Positions 50,469-59,096 of a stretch of 64,000 nt of DNA are shown here, in pieces (the first letter of the stretch is position 1; each line of letters begins with the position of its first letter). The notes under the pieces are model-generated. The model saw nothing but the letters and a program-made list of their open reading frames with translations. It had not been told where the DNA came from and made no database searches. This stretch comes from DAOUJI01 sp965224415 (GTDB lineage: Bacteria > Chloroflexota > Dehalococcoidia > Lucifugimonadales > JAGWBF01), in the NCBI GenBank assembly GCA_965224415.1, contig CBDCZB010000001.1:310001-374000 (forward strand), read 5' to 3'. A program made the translations under genes and the position numbers.

Positions 50469-51353
50469 ATGGACGCCATAATCATCAAGGCCTGCCTGAA
50501 CGGCAACCGGGGCAGGGAGGACAACCCCAATGTGCCCTGGACTCCCCAGGAGGTGGCTGAGGAGGCTGTGCGGTGTTACAACGCCGGCGCCTCTATAGTG
50601 CACATGCACGCCCGCCATCCTGACGGCAGGGTCAGCTACGACACCGAATGGTATGCCGAGGCCGACCGTCTCATCAGGGAGAGGTGCGACCTGGCTCTGA
50701 ACCATACGACGGCCAGGGCCTGGGAAGAGCCGGTGGAGTCGGTCGTTCGTTACTTATCGGACGCTCCCCAGCCCGTGGAAATGGTGTCGCTGAACCTGGG
50801 CTACAACGTGTCCTGGCCCATGAACGCCTCCACCGAAAAACGGGAGACACGCATCTCGCCCAACAGCTACGAGGACATAGTCGCCACGCTGGACGCATGT
50901 TACGCCCGCGGCACCATGCCTGAGCCGGCGGTGCAGGACGCGGGTCACCTGAACAATGCGTTCACCCTGATGGAGGAAGGCTCCATAAAGAAGAGTCACT
51001 ACTTCCTGGTGGAGCCGTCGGGAAAGTGGGGAGGAGCCAGGCAGGGGATGCCCTCGACTCCCCACAACTACTACTTCATGACCGACCGTATAAGGGAGCA
51101 TTATCCCGACGCCATCTGGATAACCCACAGCAGCGGGCTGTTAACCTTTGAGATAGTCGCCATCGCCATCGCCACGGGCGCCCACGTAAGGGTCGGGTTT
51201 GAAGACAGCCCCTGGCTCCCCAACAACTCCGAACCCAAGTCCAGTGCTGACCATGTCGAGTGGGCCGTGACCCTGGCCCGGTTGCATGGCCGGGAGCCCA
51301 CGACTCCCGCTCAGGCAAGAGAGATTCTGGGCCTAATTCCCAAACCGGAGTAG
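50469..51353 (+). CDS. BKACE-family beta-keto acid cleavage enzyme (DUF849)
   Basis: 294 residues. Family members cleave a beta-keto acid with acetyl-CoA (the founding enzyme acts on 3-keto-5-aminohexanoate). The zinc motif HMH at residues 45-47 is in GASIVHMHARHPDGRVSYDTEWYAE; later LALNHTTAR, EMVSLNLGYN, HYFLVEPSGKWGG and HVRVGFEDSPWLPNN occur. The substrate differs by subfamily and cannot be assigned. It sits 33 nt after CMD2 and 39 nt before the phosphotriesterase-family gene. Confidence 0.9.
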   Translation: MDAIIIKACLNGNRGREDNPNVPWTPQEVAEEAVRCYNAGASIVHMHARHPDGRVSYDTEWYAEADRLIRERCDLALNHTTARAWEEPVESVVRYLSDAPQPVEMVSLNLGYNVSWPMNASTEKRETRISPNSYEDIVATLDACYARGTMPEPAVQDAGHLNNAFTLMEEGSIKKSHYFLVEPSGKWGGARQGMPSTPHNYYFMTDRIREHYPDAIWITHSSGLLTFEIVAIAIATGAHVRVGFEDSPWLPNNSEPKSSADHVEWAVTLARLHGREPTTPAQAREILGLIPKPE

Positions 51354-51392
51354 GTCCGGACCGGAATAGCCGCCGCCCAACAGGAGGAATTC

Positions 51393-52349
51393 GTGCCAAC
51401 TACAGTCAACACCGTAACAGGCCCGATAGACGTATCGGACTTGGGGTTCACCCTCAGCCATGAACACGTCTCCATCAGCGGTCCAGGGCTCAAGCACACG
51501 TATCCCGAACTGGTCGATAGCCAGGCCGTTCTGGACCAGGTGCCCAAGGCGCTCAAAGAGGCTTACGACGAGGGGCTCAGGACCATCATTGACGTGACCA
51601 CCATCGACCTTGGCCGGGACGTTGAAATCATGCGTGAAGTGTCCCAACGGAGCGGGGTGAACATCATTCCGGCCACGGGAAACCACATGGGCATACCTGT
51701 GTCCTTTGGCACGGCCTCACCAGACCTGCTGGCTTCCGTGTACATACGGGAGGTGGAAGAGGGCATCGAAGGCACGGGCATCAAAGCGGGCATAATCAAG
51801 GTGGCCAGCGACCGAGGAGGGGTGACTGAGCTCCAGGAGATGGTGTTGAGGGCGGCCGGCCGAACGTGCAAAGCCACTGGGACACGTATATCCACCCACA
51901 CCTGGTCGCCTGACCGTGTGGGGGAGCAGCAGGTGCGTATCCTTGAAGAGGAAGGGGTGGACCTGGACGCGGTCTACATAGGACACAGCAACGACGATAC
52001 CGACATGGACTACCTGCTGGGCCTGCTGCAAAAGGGAGTGTGGATTGGCCTGGACCGGTACCCGGGAGGACGCATTCCGGGGACTCCCGACTGGGAGGGA
52101 CGCACCCAGTTGGCGTTCCAGTTGATGGAGGCCGGATACACTCACAGGATCATGCTTGCCCATGACTATGTTCCCCCAGCCAACTGGCTGAGCGAGGAAA
52201 TCAGGGAAGACCGGCACAGCTTCAATCCCGACGCCTACAGCTTCATATCCCGAAAGGTCCTGCCCAGGCTGAAAGAGCTTGGCGCCAGCGACGAGGACAT
52301 CCAACGCATCATGGTCGACAATCCCCGCCGGTTTTTCGCAGGAGAATAA
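51393..52349 (+). CDS. Phosphotriesterase-family metal-dependent hydrolase
   Basis: 318 residues. TIM-barrel with the metal motif HEH at 23-25 in LGFTLSHEHVSISGPG, the carboxylated-lysine candidate in KAGIIKVASDRGG, STHTWSPDRVGEQQ, YIGHSNDDTDMDYL and MLAHDY. GTG start at 51393 after AGGAGGAATTC. In bacteria most relatives are lactonases or esterases rather than true phosphotriesterases. Operon context suggests it opens a lactone or ester in the same catabolic route as BKACE. Confidence 0.9.
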   Translation: MPTTVNTVTGPIDVSDLGFTLSHEHVSISGPGLKHTYPELVDSQAVLDQVPKALKEAYDEGLRTIIDVTTIDLGRDVEIMREVSQRSGVNIIPATGNHMGIPVSFGTASPDLLASVYIREVEEGIEGTGIKAGIIKVASDRGGVTELQEMVLRAAGRTCKATGTRISTHTWSPDRVGEQQVRILEEEGVDLDAVYIGHSNDDTDMDYLLGLLQKGVWIGLDRYPGGRIPGTPDWEGRTQLAFQLMEAGYTHRIMLAHDYVPPANWLSEEIREDRHSFNPDAYSFISRKVLPRLKELGASDEDIQRIMVDNPRRFFAGE

Positions 52350-52404
52350 TGGCGGGACGCCGGTTTGTGGTATCTTATTGAAGAGAAAGAGCAGGAGGGA
52401 CGGA

Positions 52405-52824
52405 ATGGCCAAGATTAAGCACATCGCAATATCGACCCAGGACCCGGACGCATCGTGCAAGTTCTACACTGAGACGCTGGGGCTGCAGGTGGTGGGAGAG
52501 GTGAACAGCGCCAACGCCACAGGCTTCTTCGTCAGTGACGGCACGGTCAACATAGCGCTGCTCAAGTTCAACAACGACCAGGCAGCGGGCGCGGAAAAAG
52601 GCATGGAGTACAGCGGCCTCCATCACATAGGAGTCCACGTGGAGGACGCGGGTGAAATGTCCGACAAGATGGCCTCCGTGGGCATCAGCCCCAGGGATGA
52701 CATCAACGCGGCCCTATCCATGGGGGCGGAAGCGGGCGCCAGGGACAGGCACGAGTTCAAGTTCGCCGGACCCGACAGTGTGACCATCGACATCTCCGAG
52801 AGGGGCTGGCCCGGCACGACCTAA
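52405..52824 (+). CDS. VOC-family (glyoxalase/dioxygenase) protein (1)
   Basis: 139 residues from ATG 52405, preceded by GGAGGGACGG; the frame is open from 52279 but those codons overlap the preceding gene. IKHIAISTQDPDASCKFYTETLGLQVVGE and YSGLHHIGVHVEDAGEMSDKMASVG are the paired beta-alpha-beta-beta-beta modules, with metal His in KHIAI and HHIGV. It may be a glyoxalase, epimerase or extradiol dioxygenase; the C-terminal FAGPDSVTIDISERG is methylmalonyl-CoA-epimerase-like but not decisive. Confidence 0.87.
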   Translation: MAKIKHIAISTQDPDASCKFYTETLGLQVVGEVNSANATGFFVSDGTVNIALLKFNNDQAAGAEKGMEYSGLHHIGVHVEDAGEMSDKMASVGISPRDDINAALSMGAEAGARDRHEFKFAGPDSVTIDISERGWPGTT

Positions 52825-52936
52825 TCCCTCGCCTCTAACTCTCCAAAGGACTCTCGTTCACCCCGTGCCGTGGGCGGCAACGGAAGTGCTTTGCACATTC
52901 CGTCGGCGTCTACAGCACGGGGTGTGCTATGTCCGG

Positions 52937-53344
52937 CTACGTGGGAGGAAGCTCGACCCTCTCAGCAGTGGCAGTTCGTGCTAGTTGTATATCCAGCGTA
53001 GCCAGGGGCGCCTTGCGCCTTTTGGCCAGTTCCAGGTATAGGGCGTCGTAGAAGGACAGGCCATGTTCCCTTGCCAGGATGAAGGCCGTCTGAAGGTCAG
53101 CCTCTTGGTCAGTGAGAATGGGCAGTCTTCTCAAGGAATCCAGTCGTTCTGTAGTCCCATTCTTGGAAATGCAGCCCCGCCGTTCCGCCGACAGCAGAGC
53201 GTTGCGTACCTCATAATGCCAGAGTTGCGGCACGACCGCCCCATCCTGTCTAAGCCTAGTCAGTGCGGTGGATGCTCTTGGGTCGAACTCGTCGTCCAGG
53301 AGCCAGTCGGAGACGATCGACGCGTCCAGAACGAGGCGACTCAT
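52937..53344 (-). CDS. PIN-domain toxin, VapC-like
   Basis: 135 residues. SRLVLDASIVSDWLLDDEFDPRA carries the first catalytic Asp; VPQLWHYEVRNALLSAERRG, GLSFYDALYLELAKRRKAPLATLD supply the other acidic residues (YDA, ATLD). It is an RNase toxin paired with the Phd-like antitoxin; the two genes overlap by 4 nt (GTG/ATG junction at 53341-53344). Intact, unlike the IS-broken PIN gene at 11348-12586. Confidence 0.9.
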   Translation of the reverse strand: MSRLVLDASIVSDWLLDDEFDPRASTALTRLRQDGAVVPQLWHYEVRNALLSAERRGCISKNGTTERLDSLRRLPILTDQEADLQTAFILAREHGLSFYDALYLELAKRRKAPLATLDIQLARTATAERVELPPT

Positions 53345-53592
53345 ACGCGGTGTCCTTCGTGACGTGTGGCCAGTATCTCATCAAGGGACATTCCAGTGCG
53401 TTCCCAGCCATCCCTGAGTTGTAGGAAATGGTCCACTGCCGCCTCACGATCGGCCCTGTCTTGAGCGTGAGCTGGAACTAAATGGGCGATGGTCTTGCCG
53501 TGGCGCGTGATGGCGACTGTCTCGCCATGTTCGACATGCCGAAGGAGTTCAGCCAGGTGCGTCTTGGCTTCAGTGGCTTGAATTTCGCGCAT
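53341..53592 (-). CDS. Phd/YefM-family antitoxin
   Basis: 83 residues. REIQATEAKTHLAELLRHVEHGETVAITRHGKTIAHLVP is the Phd/YefM DNA-binding and dimer domain; the C-terminal MSLDEILATRHEGH is the toxin-binding tail. Translationally coupled to the PIN toxin. It autoregulates through an upstream palindrome. Confidence 0.93.
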   Translation of the reverse strand: MREIQATEAKTHLAELLRHVEHGETVAITRHGKTIAHLVPAHAQDRADREAAVDHFLQLRDGWERTGMSLDEILATRHEGHRV

Positions 53593-53606
53593 GATGTCAC
53601 TTCCAA

Positions 53607-53623
53607 CTAGTTGTTTTGACTAG
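53607..53623 (-). promoter_or_regulatory. Possible operator of the Phd/PIN operon
   Basis: CTAGT (53607-53611) and ACTAG (53619-53623) are inverse halves with a 7-nt centre, 15 nt upstream of the antitoxin ATG, in an AT-rich segment. Placement fits autoregulation, but the halves are short. Confidence 0.35.
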
Positions 53624-53843
53624 ATAATCTTAGCATACGCCCTTGCGGTGAGGCAATGTACACTTCCGTCAGCTAAGCCAACGGACTAGGATTTGTTGAC
53701 TGTCGTCGCAGCCCACGCCAGCGGCGGGCGGGCGCCGTGACATCAGCCCCTTGTCCGGCGATTCACAGCGGGTTCTATACTTTACGCCCTATTTCCTGCC
53801 CCGTATGCGGGGCGAGGGTCGGGAGTGAGCCGCCGTGACTGTG

Positions 53844-54131
53844 CTATACGGTAATCCGAAGTTTCATCCCCAATGCGCGAGTGATTCGCATCACCGTGGT
53901 GAAGGAGGGGTTGCCATCTTCGGACAGAGCCTTGTACAGACCTTTCCGAGTAATGCCAACGTCAAGGGCCAGCCGGCTCATGTTGTGGGCACGCGCAATA
54001 TCGTTCAAGGCTGCACGAATCAGGCTGCCGTCGCCTGGGTCCTCTTCGGCAGCCGCTTCGAGATAGAAACGGGCGTCCTCCCTGGTGCGCAGGCGGTCCG
54101 TCATATCCCACTTGGTAAATGTTTCGGGCAT
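53844..54131 (-). CDS. HigA-type addiction-module antitoxin (HI1420 family), apparently orphan
   Basis: 95 residues: DRLRTREDARFYLEAAAEEDPGDGSLIRAALNDIARAHNMSRLALDVGITRKGLYKALSEDGNPSFTTVMRITRALGMKLRI, the helix-turn-helix antidote family normally encoded just after a HigB/Gp49-like toxin. The upstream 70 bases contain no recognisable toxin end, and the palindromic repeat begins at 54201. It may have lost its toxin or act as a stand-alone regulator. Confidence 0.88.
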   Translation of the reverse strand: MPETFTKWDMTDRLRTREDARFYLEAAAEEDPGDGSLIRAALNDIARAHNMSRLALDVGITRKGLYKALSEDGNPSFTTVMRITRALGMKLRITV

Positions 54132-54200
54132 AGTTTACCTCTTGTCGCGGGTCTCTCAAGTTGTCAACCCACCGACTTAGAAGCGGCAGGCTCTTTTCAT

Positions 54201-54329
54201 TGTCATTCTGAGGAGCGTAGCGACGAAGAATCTAAAGTTCTCACATGCAGTCATTCTCGTTCGCCCATACAAGGTTCTGCATGAAGGATTTGAGATTCTT
54301 CACTCCGCTCCGCTGCGTTCAGAATGACA
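54201..54329. repeat. Dispersed palindromic element (single-unit copy)
   Basis: 129 bp with perfect 10-bp inverted ends TGTCATTCTG / CAGAATGACA and inner inverse GAAGAATCT/AGATTCTTC. The ends belong to the same family as those of the 18187-18346 core (TGTCATTCCGAACG). Non-coding, it separates the orphan antitoxin from dnaE2. Confidence 0.85.
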
Positions 54330-54425
54330 TGAAAACGAAAAGACCCTGCTGAAAGCGCCGCTTTCGATTATTTCGATCATGCCTAGAACGTATACTACAG
54401 TACCCAATATGTCAAGGATAACATC

Positions 54426-57400
54426 ATGGCGGAGAGTTGTCGTACGTCCGTGAAGTACGCAGAACTCCACTGCCACAGCAACTACTCCTTCCACGAGGGG
54501 GCATCCTCTCTGGAGGAACTCCTCATGCGGGCCAAAGGGCTGGATTACAACGCCCTGGCCCTGACAGACCATGACAATCTGAGCGGTGCCATGGAGTTCG
54601 CCAGGCTTGCCAACAGCCTGGGGATGCAGCCTATCACAGGCGCGGAAGTTACCCTTTCCGACGGTTCGCACCTGACCCTGCTGGCCCGCGACAGGGCGGG
54701 ATACCGGAACATCTGCCGCCTTCTCACGTTCTCGAGAATCAAAGACCGGCGTGAGCCCCAATTGGATCCCGAGCTTCTTCCCCAACATGCCGAGGGAGTC
54801 ATTCTGCTCACAGGTTGTCCTAAGGGAAGAGTTCCCTCTCTCTTGGACGAGGGGAAACGGAGGGAAGCTGAGGAGGAGGCGCGAAACTATCTGGACTGGT
54901 TCGGGTCCGACAACGTCTTCATGGAGTTGCAGCAGAACCTGGTCCAGGGCGACACGCTGCGTTGCCGGAAGCTGTACGAGATGGCACGTAAGCTGGGCGT
55001 GGGCGTGGTTGCCACCAACAACGTCCACTACCATGCGCCCGAACGGAGCCGGCTCCAGGATGCGCTGGTGGCCATCAGGCACAACCGAACTCTGGAAGAG
55101 ACTCACCGGGAACGGCGCCCCAACGCCAACTTCCAGCTGAAGTCTCACCGAGAGATGGCCAGTCTCTTCAAGGAGACTCCCGATGCCCTGGAGAATACGC
55201 TGGCAATAGCCGAGCGGTGCTCCGGATTCAATCTGGAGAACAACCTTGGCTACCAGTTCCCCGACCATCCTGTACCAAAGGGCCATACGCCTCTCAGCTA
55301 CCTGAGGGAACTCTGCTATGAGGCGGCGATGCGCCGATACGGCTCAATCTCGTCCAAGGTGCGGGAGCGTTTGAATGAGGAGCTGCGGCTAATCGAGAAG
55401 CACGAGCTGGCGGGCTTCTTTCTGATCTACTACGACATCATAAACATGGCCAGGGAAGTGATGATAGACCTGGGCCTGGTTGACCGTGAGACGCCTCTGG
55501 AGGAGCGGCCTCCGGGCCGGGGCAGGGGGTCGTCTGTTTCGATGCTTGTGGGCTACTTGATTGGCCTTTCCCACATTGACCCATTGCAGTACAGCCTGTC
55601 TCTGGACCGCTTCATGAACGACGAGATGGGCGCAGTTCCCGACATCGACCTGGACTTTCCACGGAACATCCGGGAGGAACTGATACTGCGGGTGCACCGG
55701 CGTTGGGGATGGCCCTCGGCGGCCTTGACCGGCACGATAGCCACCTACCGCATGAAGGGGGCCATACGAGACCTGGGCAAGGCCCTGGGACTCCCGCCGG
55801 AGGACGTGGACAAGCTGTCCAAGAGGGTGGATACGCGCCATGCCTCGGGCCTCCGGTCCGAGATGCTTCAACTGCCGGATTTCCGCCGCAAGGTTGACGC
55901 TCCCGTATGGGGGGACCTCATAGACTTGGCGGGGCAGCTGGACGGCTTCCCCAAGTACATTGGGCAGCACCCGGGGGGCATGATCATATCGTCCACGCCC
56001 CTGATTGACCTGACGCCGGTGCAGCCGGGAGCGATAGACGGACGGTACGTGTGCCAGTGGGACAAGGACAGCGTACAGGATGCGGGCTTTGTAAAAATCG
56101 ACTTTCTGTCCCTGGGCGCCTTGTCCCAGATGCAGGAAGCTCTCGAAATCATCGAAGAACGGACGGGCAGATATGAAGACCTATCCAGCATCGACTTTGA
56201 GGACGAGGCTGTCTACAAAAGCCTCCATCAAGCCGACACCATTGGCATATTCCAGGTGGAGTCGGCGGCCCAGATGCAGACCATCACCCGCATCAAGCCC
56301 ACCAACCTGACTGAAATGGCCTTTGAGGTGGCGGCGGTCAGGCCGGGCGTGGGTGTCAACGACGGTGTCAGCCGGTTCATCGAAAGATACGCCAACAATG
56401 CGCCTTGGGAGTTCGACCATCCCCTGGAAGAGCGGGCGCTCGCTCGGACAATGGGCGTGATTCTGTTCCAAGACCAGGTGAACCAGCTGGCTATGGACGT
56501 AGCGGGTTTCAGCCCGAAAGAGGCGGACAACCTGCGCCGTGCGTTCGGACGCAAGAACAACAAATCTCTCCTTCAAGACTACTGGGAGAAGTTCCGGGCG
56601 GGGGCCGCCGCCAGGGGCGTGCCGGAGGAAACGGCCCTCACCATATTCAAGAGGTTCTCCGGCCAGTATATGTTCCCGGAGTCCCACGCCTACGCCTTTG
56701 GAATAACTGCTTACCAAATGGCCTGGATGAAGCATTATTATCCCCTCGAGTTCTTCGTGGCCATATTTAACCAGCAGCCCATGGGCTTCTATAACCTGGA
56801 GACTCTGAAGGAGGACGCCAAGCGGCACGGTGTCGGCGTCCTCAATCCCGACATAAATGAGAGCCGCGCCAAATGCGCCATCAAGGATGAGTCCGTGCTG
56901 ATGGGTTTCCTGAACGTCAAGGGGGTGGGAGAGGCCGGGGCTGAAGCCATCCTCAAAGCCCGCGACGCAGGAGGTGCCTTCACAGGCCTGGGGGATGCAA
57001 TGGAGCGCACTCGACTCCAGCGCAGAGCGTTGGAGAGCCTGGTCTTAACGGGGGCTTTGGACGGGTTAATCCGAGGCCATCAAAAGGCTGACCGGAGGAG
57101 TGCCCTCTGGGAAATCGGTCTGAGGAGACCTACCCACGGATACCAGTGGCCGCTGGCGCTGCCCGTCGACCAGGACATGGCAGACCTGCCTCGTATGACC
57201 GATTGGGAAGAGATGCTGGAGGAATACGCGGTTATGGAAGTGCATCCAAGGGGCCACATCATGGCTTACATCCGCCCCAACCTAGACCCTGAAACGCTTC
57301 CCAGCGACCGGGTGGAAGCTCTCGGCGACGGAGAGGAGGTCACCGTGGCCGGGCTGGTGATCAGGCGGCAGCATCCCGCCAGCTCCAAGACTATCTTCAT

Positions 57401-57602
57401 CACATTGGAGGACGAGTTCGGTCACGTGCCCCTGGTGGTTTGGCCGGATGTCTTCCAACGCTATCGGTTGGTTATACGGGAGCCGGCGCTGAAAGTCAGG
57501 GGAAAGGTCTCTCGGCTGAACGGGAGTATGAACGTTGTAGTGAGCCGCGTGGAGAGCATCAAAGCGCCTTACGCCCTCCCCAAGTCCAGGAACTGGGGGT
57601 AG
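54426..57602 (+). CDS. dnaE2: Error-prone DNA polymerase III alpha subunit, DnaE2/ImuC type
   Basis: 1058 residues, the length of DnaE2 rather than replicative DnaE1. PHP domain at the start (YAELHCHSNYSFHEGASSL, HCH at 15-17); GRGSSVSMLVGYLIGLSHIDPLQYSL, the catalytic acids D406, D408 and D410 in VPDIDLDFPRNIREEL; QHPGGMIISSTPL; FQDQVNQLAMDVAGFSPKEADNLRRAFG; and a C-terminal OB fold (EVTVAGLVIRRQHPASSKTIFITLEDEFG). It supports translesion synthesis and damage-induced mutagenesis. No imuA, imuB or lexA gene lies in the window. A -10-like TATACT (54391-54396) precedes it; no LexA box is recognised. Confidence 0.93.
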   Translation: MAESCRTSVKYAELHCHSNYSFHEGASSLEELLMRAKGLDYNALALTDHDNLSGAMEFARLANSLGMQPITGAEVTLSDGSHLTLLARDRAGYRNICRLLTFSRIKDRREPQLDPELLPQHAEGVILLTGCPKGRVPSLLDEGKRREAEEEARNYLDWFGSDNVFMELQQNLVQGDTLRCRKLYEMARKLGVGVVATNNVHYHAPERSRLQDALVAIRHNRTLEETHRERRPNANFQLKSHREMASLFKETPDALENTLAIAERCSGFNLENNLGYQFPDHPVPKGHTPLSYLRELCYEAAMRRYGSISSKVRERLNEELRLIEKHELAGFFLIYYDIINMAREVMIDLGLVDRETPLEERPPGRGRGSSVSMLVGYLIGLSHIDPLQYSLSLDRFMNDEMGAVPDIDLDFPRNIREELILRVHRRWGWPSAALTGTIATYRMKGAIRDLGKALGLPPEDVDKLSKRVDTRHASGLRSEMLQLPDFRRKVDAPVWGDLIDLAGQLDGFPKYIGQHPGGMIISSTPLIDLTPVQPGAIDGRYVCQWDKDSVQDAGFVKIDFLSLGALSQMQEALEIIEERTGRYEDLSSIDFEDEAVYKSLHQADTIGIFQVESAAQMQTITRIKPTNLTEMAFEVAAVRPGVGVNDGVSRFIERYANNAPWEFDHPLEERALARTMGVILFQDQVNQLAMDVAGFSPKEADNLRRAFGRKNNKSLLQDYWEKFRAGAAARGVPEETALTIFKRFSGQYMFPESHAYAFGITAYQMAWMKHYYPLEFFVAIFNQQPMGFYNLETLKEDAKRHGVGVLNPDINESRAKCAIKDESVLMGFLNVKGVGEAGAEAILKARDAGGAFTGLGDAMERTRLQRRALESLVLTGALDGLIRGHQKADRRSALWEIGLRRPTHGYQWPLALPVDQDMADLPRMTDWEEMLEEYAVMEVHPRGHIMAYIRPNLDPETLPSDRVEALGDGEEVTVAGLVIRRQHPASSKTIFITLEDEFGHVPLVVWPDVFQRYRLVIREPALKVRGKVSRLNGSMNVVVSRVESIKAPYALPKSRNWG

Positions 57603-57661
57603 CCGGAGGTTCATGCCCCCGCTATACATCCACTGCACATAATGAAGTCGAGGAACAATCC

Positions 57662-58549
57662 ATGAAAGCCCACTATGAAGAGATAGAAGTGTCGGCCGCT
57701 TTGAACAGAGTCCGCAACATGTCCTTCAACTGGTCGTTGAACCCGTACCAGGGATGCGTTCACGGCTGCCACTACTGCTTTGCCAGGCGATACCACTGGT
57801 TCAGGGACCTGAATCCCGGCGACGACTTCAGTGGGGTGATATTCGTCAAGACCAACCTTCCGGAAAAACTGCGGCGCGAGCTGTCGCGCTCATCTTGGAA
57901 GTTCGAGCCGGTGGCTGTGGGCACGGCCACCGACCCGTACCAGCCCATCGAGGGCAAGCAGCGAATCACTCGCCGCTGCATGGAGGTCTTCTGCGCCAAG
58001 CGCAACCCCATCAGAATAATCACTAAGGGGACTATGATAGTGCGGGACCTGGATGTCCTGAGCGAGTTGGCCAGGGTTGCGGGATGCACCGTTTGCTTCT
58101 CAATGACTGTCTTGGACGACACGCTCCGCTCCAAGCTGGAGCCGGGGACTCCTTCGACCATCAAGCGGCTCAAAGCCATGGAAAAGCTGGCGGCGGCCGG
58201 CGTAAATGCGGGAGTGCTGATAGCTCCCATCATCCCAGGCGTCACCGACAAGAAGTCCAACCTGGAGCCCTTGGCGGCCGCCGCTATGGACCACGGCGCC
58301 CGTTTCCTGGAGGGGAACACTCTCTATTTGATGGACGGGACCAAGGGCCACTTCTTGAATTTCCTCAACTCGGAGTTTCCCAACCTCATTCCTAGTTATC
58401 GCACGGTCTACAATGGAGCGTTCGCGCCCAGGGGACTGAAAGACCGGCACCGATGGATGATGAAGGAATTGAAAGACAAGTACGGGCTGGAGGACATGAG
58501 GACGGAGGACTCCGCCGCCAGACCCAGACAGCTTACGCTGTCAATATAG
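57662..58549 (+). CDS. Radical SAM protein, spore-photoproduct-lyase-like (Rv2578c type)
   Basis: 295 residues. The 4Fe-4S motif is Cys32, Cys36, Cys39 in NPYQGCVHGCHYCFAR. VAVGTATDPYQPIEGKQRITRRCMEV, IITKGTMIVRDLDVL, LEPGTPSTIKRLKAMEKLAAAGVNAGVLIAPIIPG follow the SPL-like TIM barrel. ATG 57662 lies 59 nt after the dnaE2 stop; the frame is open back into dnaE2. The Rv2578c group has no proven reaction; repair of DNA lesions is suggested by similarity to spore photoproduct lyase and by the position behind dnaE2. Confidence 0.87.
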   Translation: MKAHYEEIEVSAALNRVRNMSFNWSLNPYQGCVHGCHYCFARRYHWFRDLNPGDDFSGVIFVKTNLPEKLRRELSRSSWKFEPVAVGTATDPYQPIEGKQRITRRCMEVFCAKRNPIRIITKGTMIVRDLDVLSELARVAGCTVCFSMTVLDDTLRSKLEPGTPSTIKRLKAMEKLAAAGVNAGVLIAPIIPGVTDKKSNLEPLAAAAMDHGARFLEGNTLYLMDGTKGHFLNFLNSEFPNLIPSYRTVYNGAFAPRGLKDRHRWMMKELKDKYGLEDMRTEDSAARPRQLTLSI

Positions 58550-58606
58550 CCCATTGCTGATTGGCGCTGGAAGGAAGACTTGGGCCGTATACGGTTTGTT
58601 GGGGTG

Positions 58607-58633
58607 GAATTCCCCGGTTTTGGAGGGGAATTC
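58607..58633 (+). terminator. Hairpin after the radical SAM gene
   Basis: GAATTCCCC (58607-58615) and GGGGAATTC (58625-58633) are exact inverses around a 9-nt loop, without a T-run. A weak terminator or an mRNA 3' hairpin. Confidence 0.35.
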
Positions 58634-58647
58634 ACGACTTATCCGGC

Positions 58648-58677
58648 TTGAAATCTAGGTGAACTTCTATCTAAAAT
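58648..58677 (+). promoter_or_regulatory. Promoter of the small zinc-knuckle gene
   Basis: TTGAAA (58648-58653) and TAAAAT (58672-58677) with 18-nt spacing, both five-of-six matches, 28 nt upstream of ATG 58705. Confidence 0.6.
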
Positions 58678-58704
58678 ACGATTACCAAATTTGGGAGGTG
58701 CTGG

Positions 58705-58845
58705 ATGCAGGCCTACTGTGTGAAGTGCAGGGCGCGGAGGGACATGAGTGATCCTAAGTCGATCACCATGAAAAACGGCCGCCCCGCCACCCAGGGAACC
58801 TGCCCTACTTGCGGCACGAAGATGTTCCGCATCGGTAAGGCCTAG
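58705..58845 (+). CDS. DUF5679-type small zinc-ribbon protein
   Basis: 46 residues: MQAYCVKCRARRDMSDPK, then MKNGRPATQGTCPTCGTKMF. Two CxxC knuckles (Cys5/Cys8 and Cys33/Cys36) form one zinc ribbon. GGGAGGTG precedes the ATG by 5 nt. The gene has its own promoter and a strong terminator, so it is independently expressed despite its size. Proteins of this kind are common in actinobacteria and Chloroflexota; the function is unknown. Confidence 0.87.
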   Translation: MQAYCVKCRARRDMSDPKSITMKNGRPATQGTCPTCGTKMFRIGKA

Positions 58846-58870
58846 TTTCAACTGGACCTTGGTCAACTAA

Positions 58871-58904
58871 AGGGACCGGCGTCAGACCGGTCCCTTTTTC
58901 TTTT
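58871..58904 (+). terminator. Strong intrinsic terminator
   Basis: Perfect 9-bp stem AGGGACCGG/CCGGTCCCT, loop CGTCAGA, then TTTTTCTTTT. It lies 25 nt past the small zinc-ribbon stop. The 58905-59096 remainder holds no gene that I can see. Confidence 0.92.
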
Positions 58905-59096
58905 CCGGAAATCATTCCCTTCTTGCCCGGCGCCCATCGCTGCGAACAGTAGTCTTGAATTCCCTGCTTTATTCATGAATGCCGCGCATTGCTGTGGCCT
59001 GACCGGTCGTAACGCCTAAGGCTTCAGGCCTCGTGATATACTCGCTACGCTGCCGTGTGTTTCATGCGGCGCCATCTCTTTCCGGAGGCATGGCGG

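Noticed and set aside
54360..54425. LexA/SOS box upstream of dnaE2
   Set aside because: GTATAC-containing sequence is present, but no dyad matching known LexA consensus sequences can be defended.
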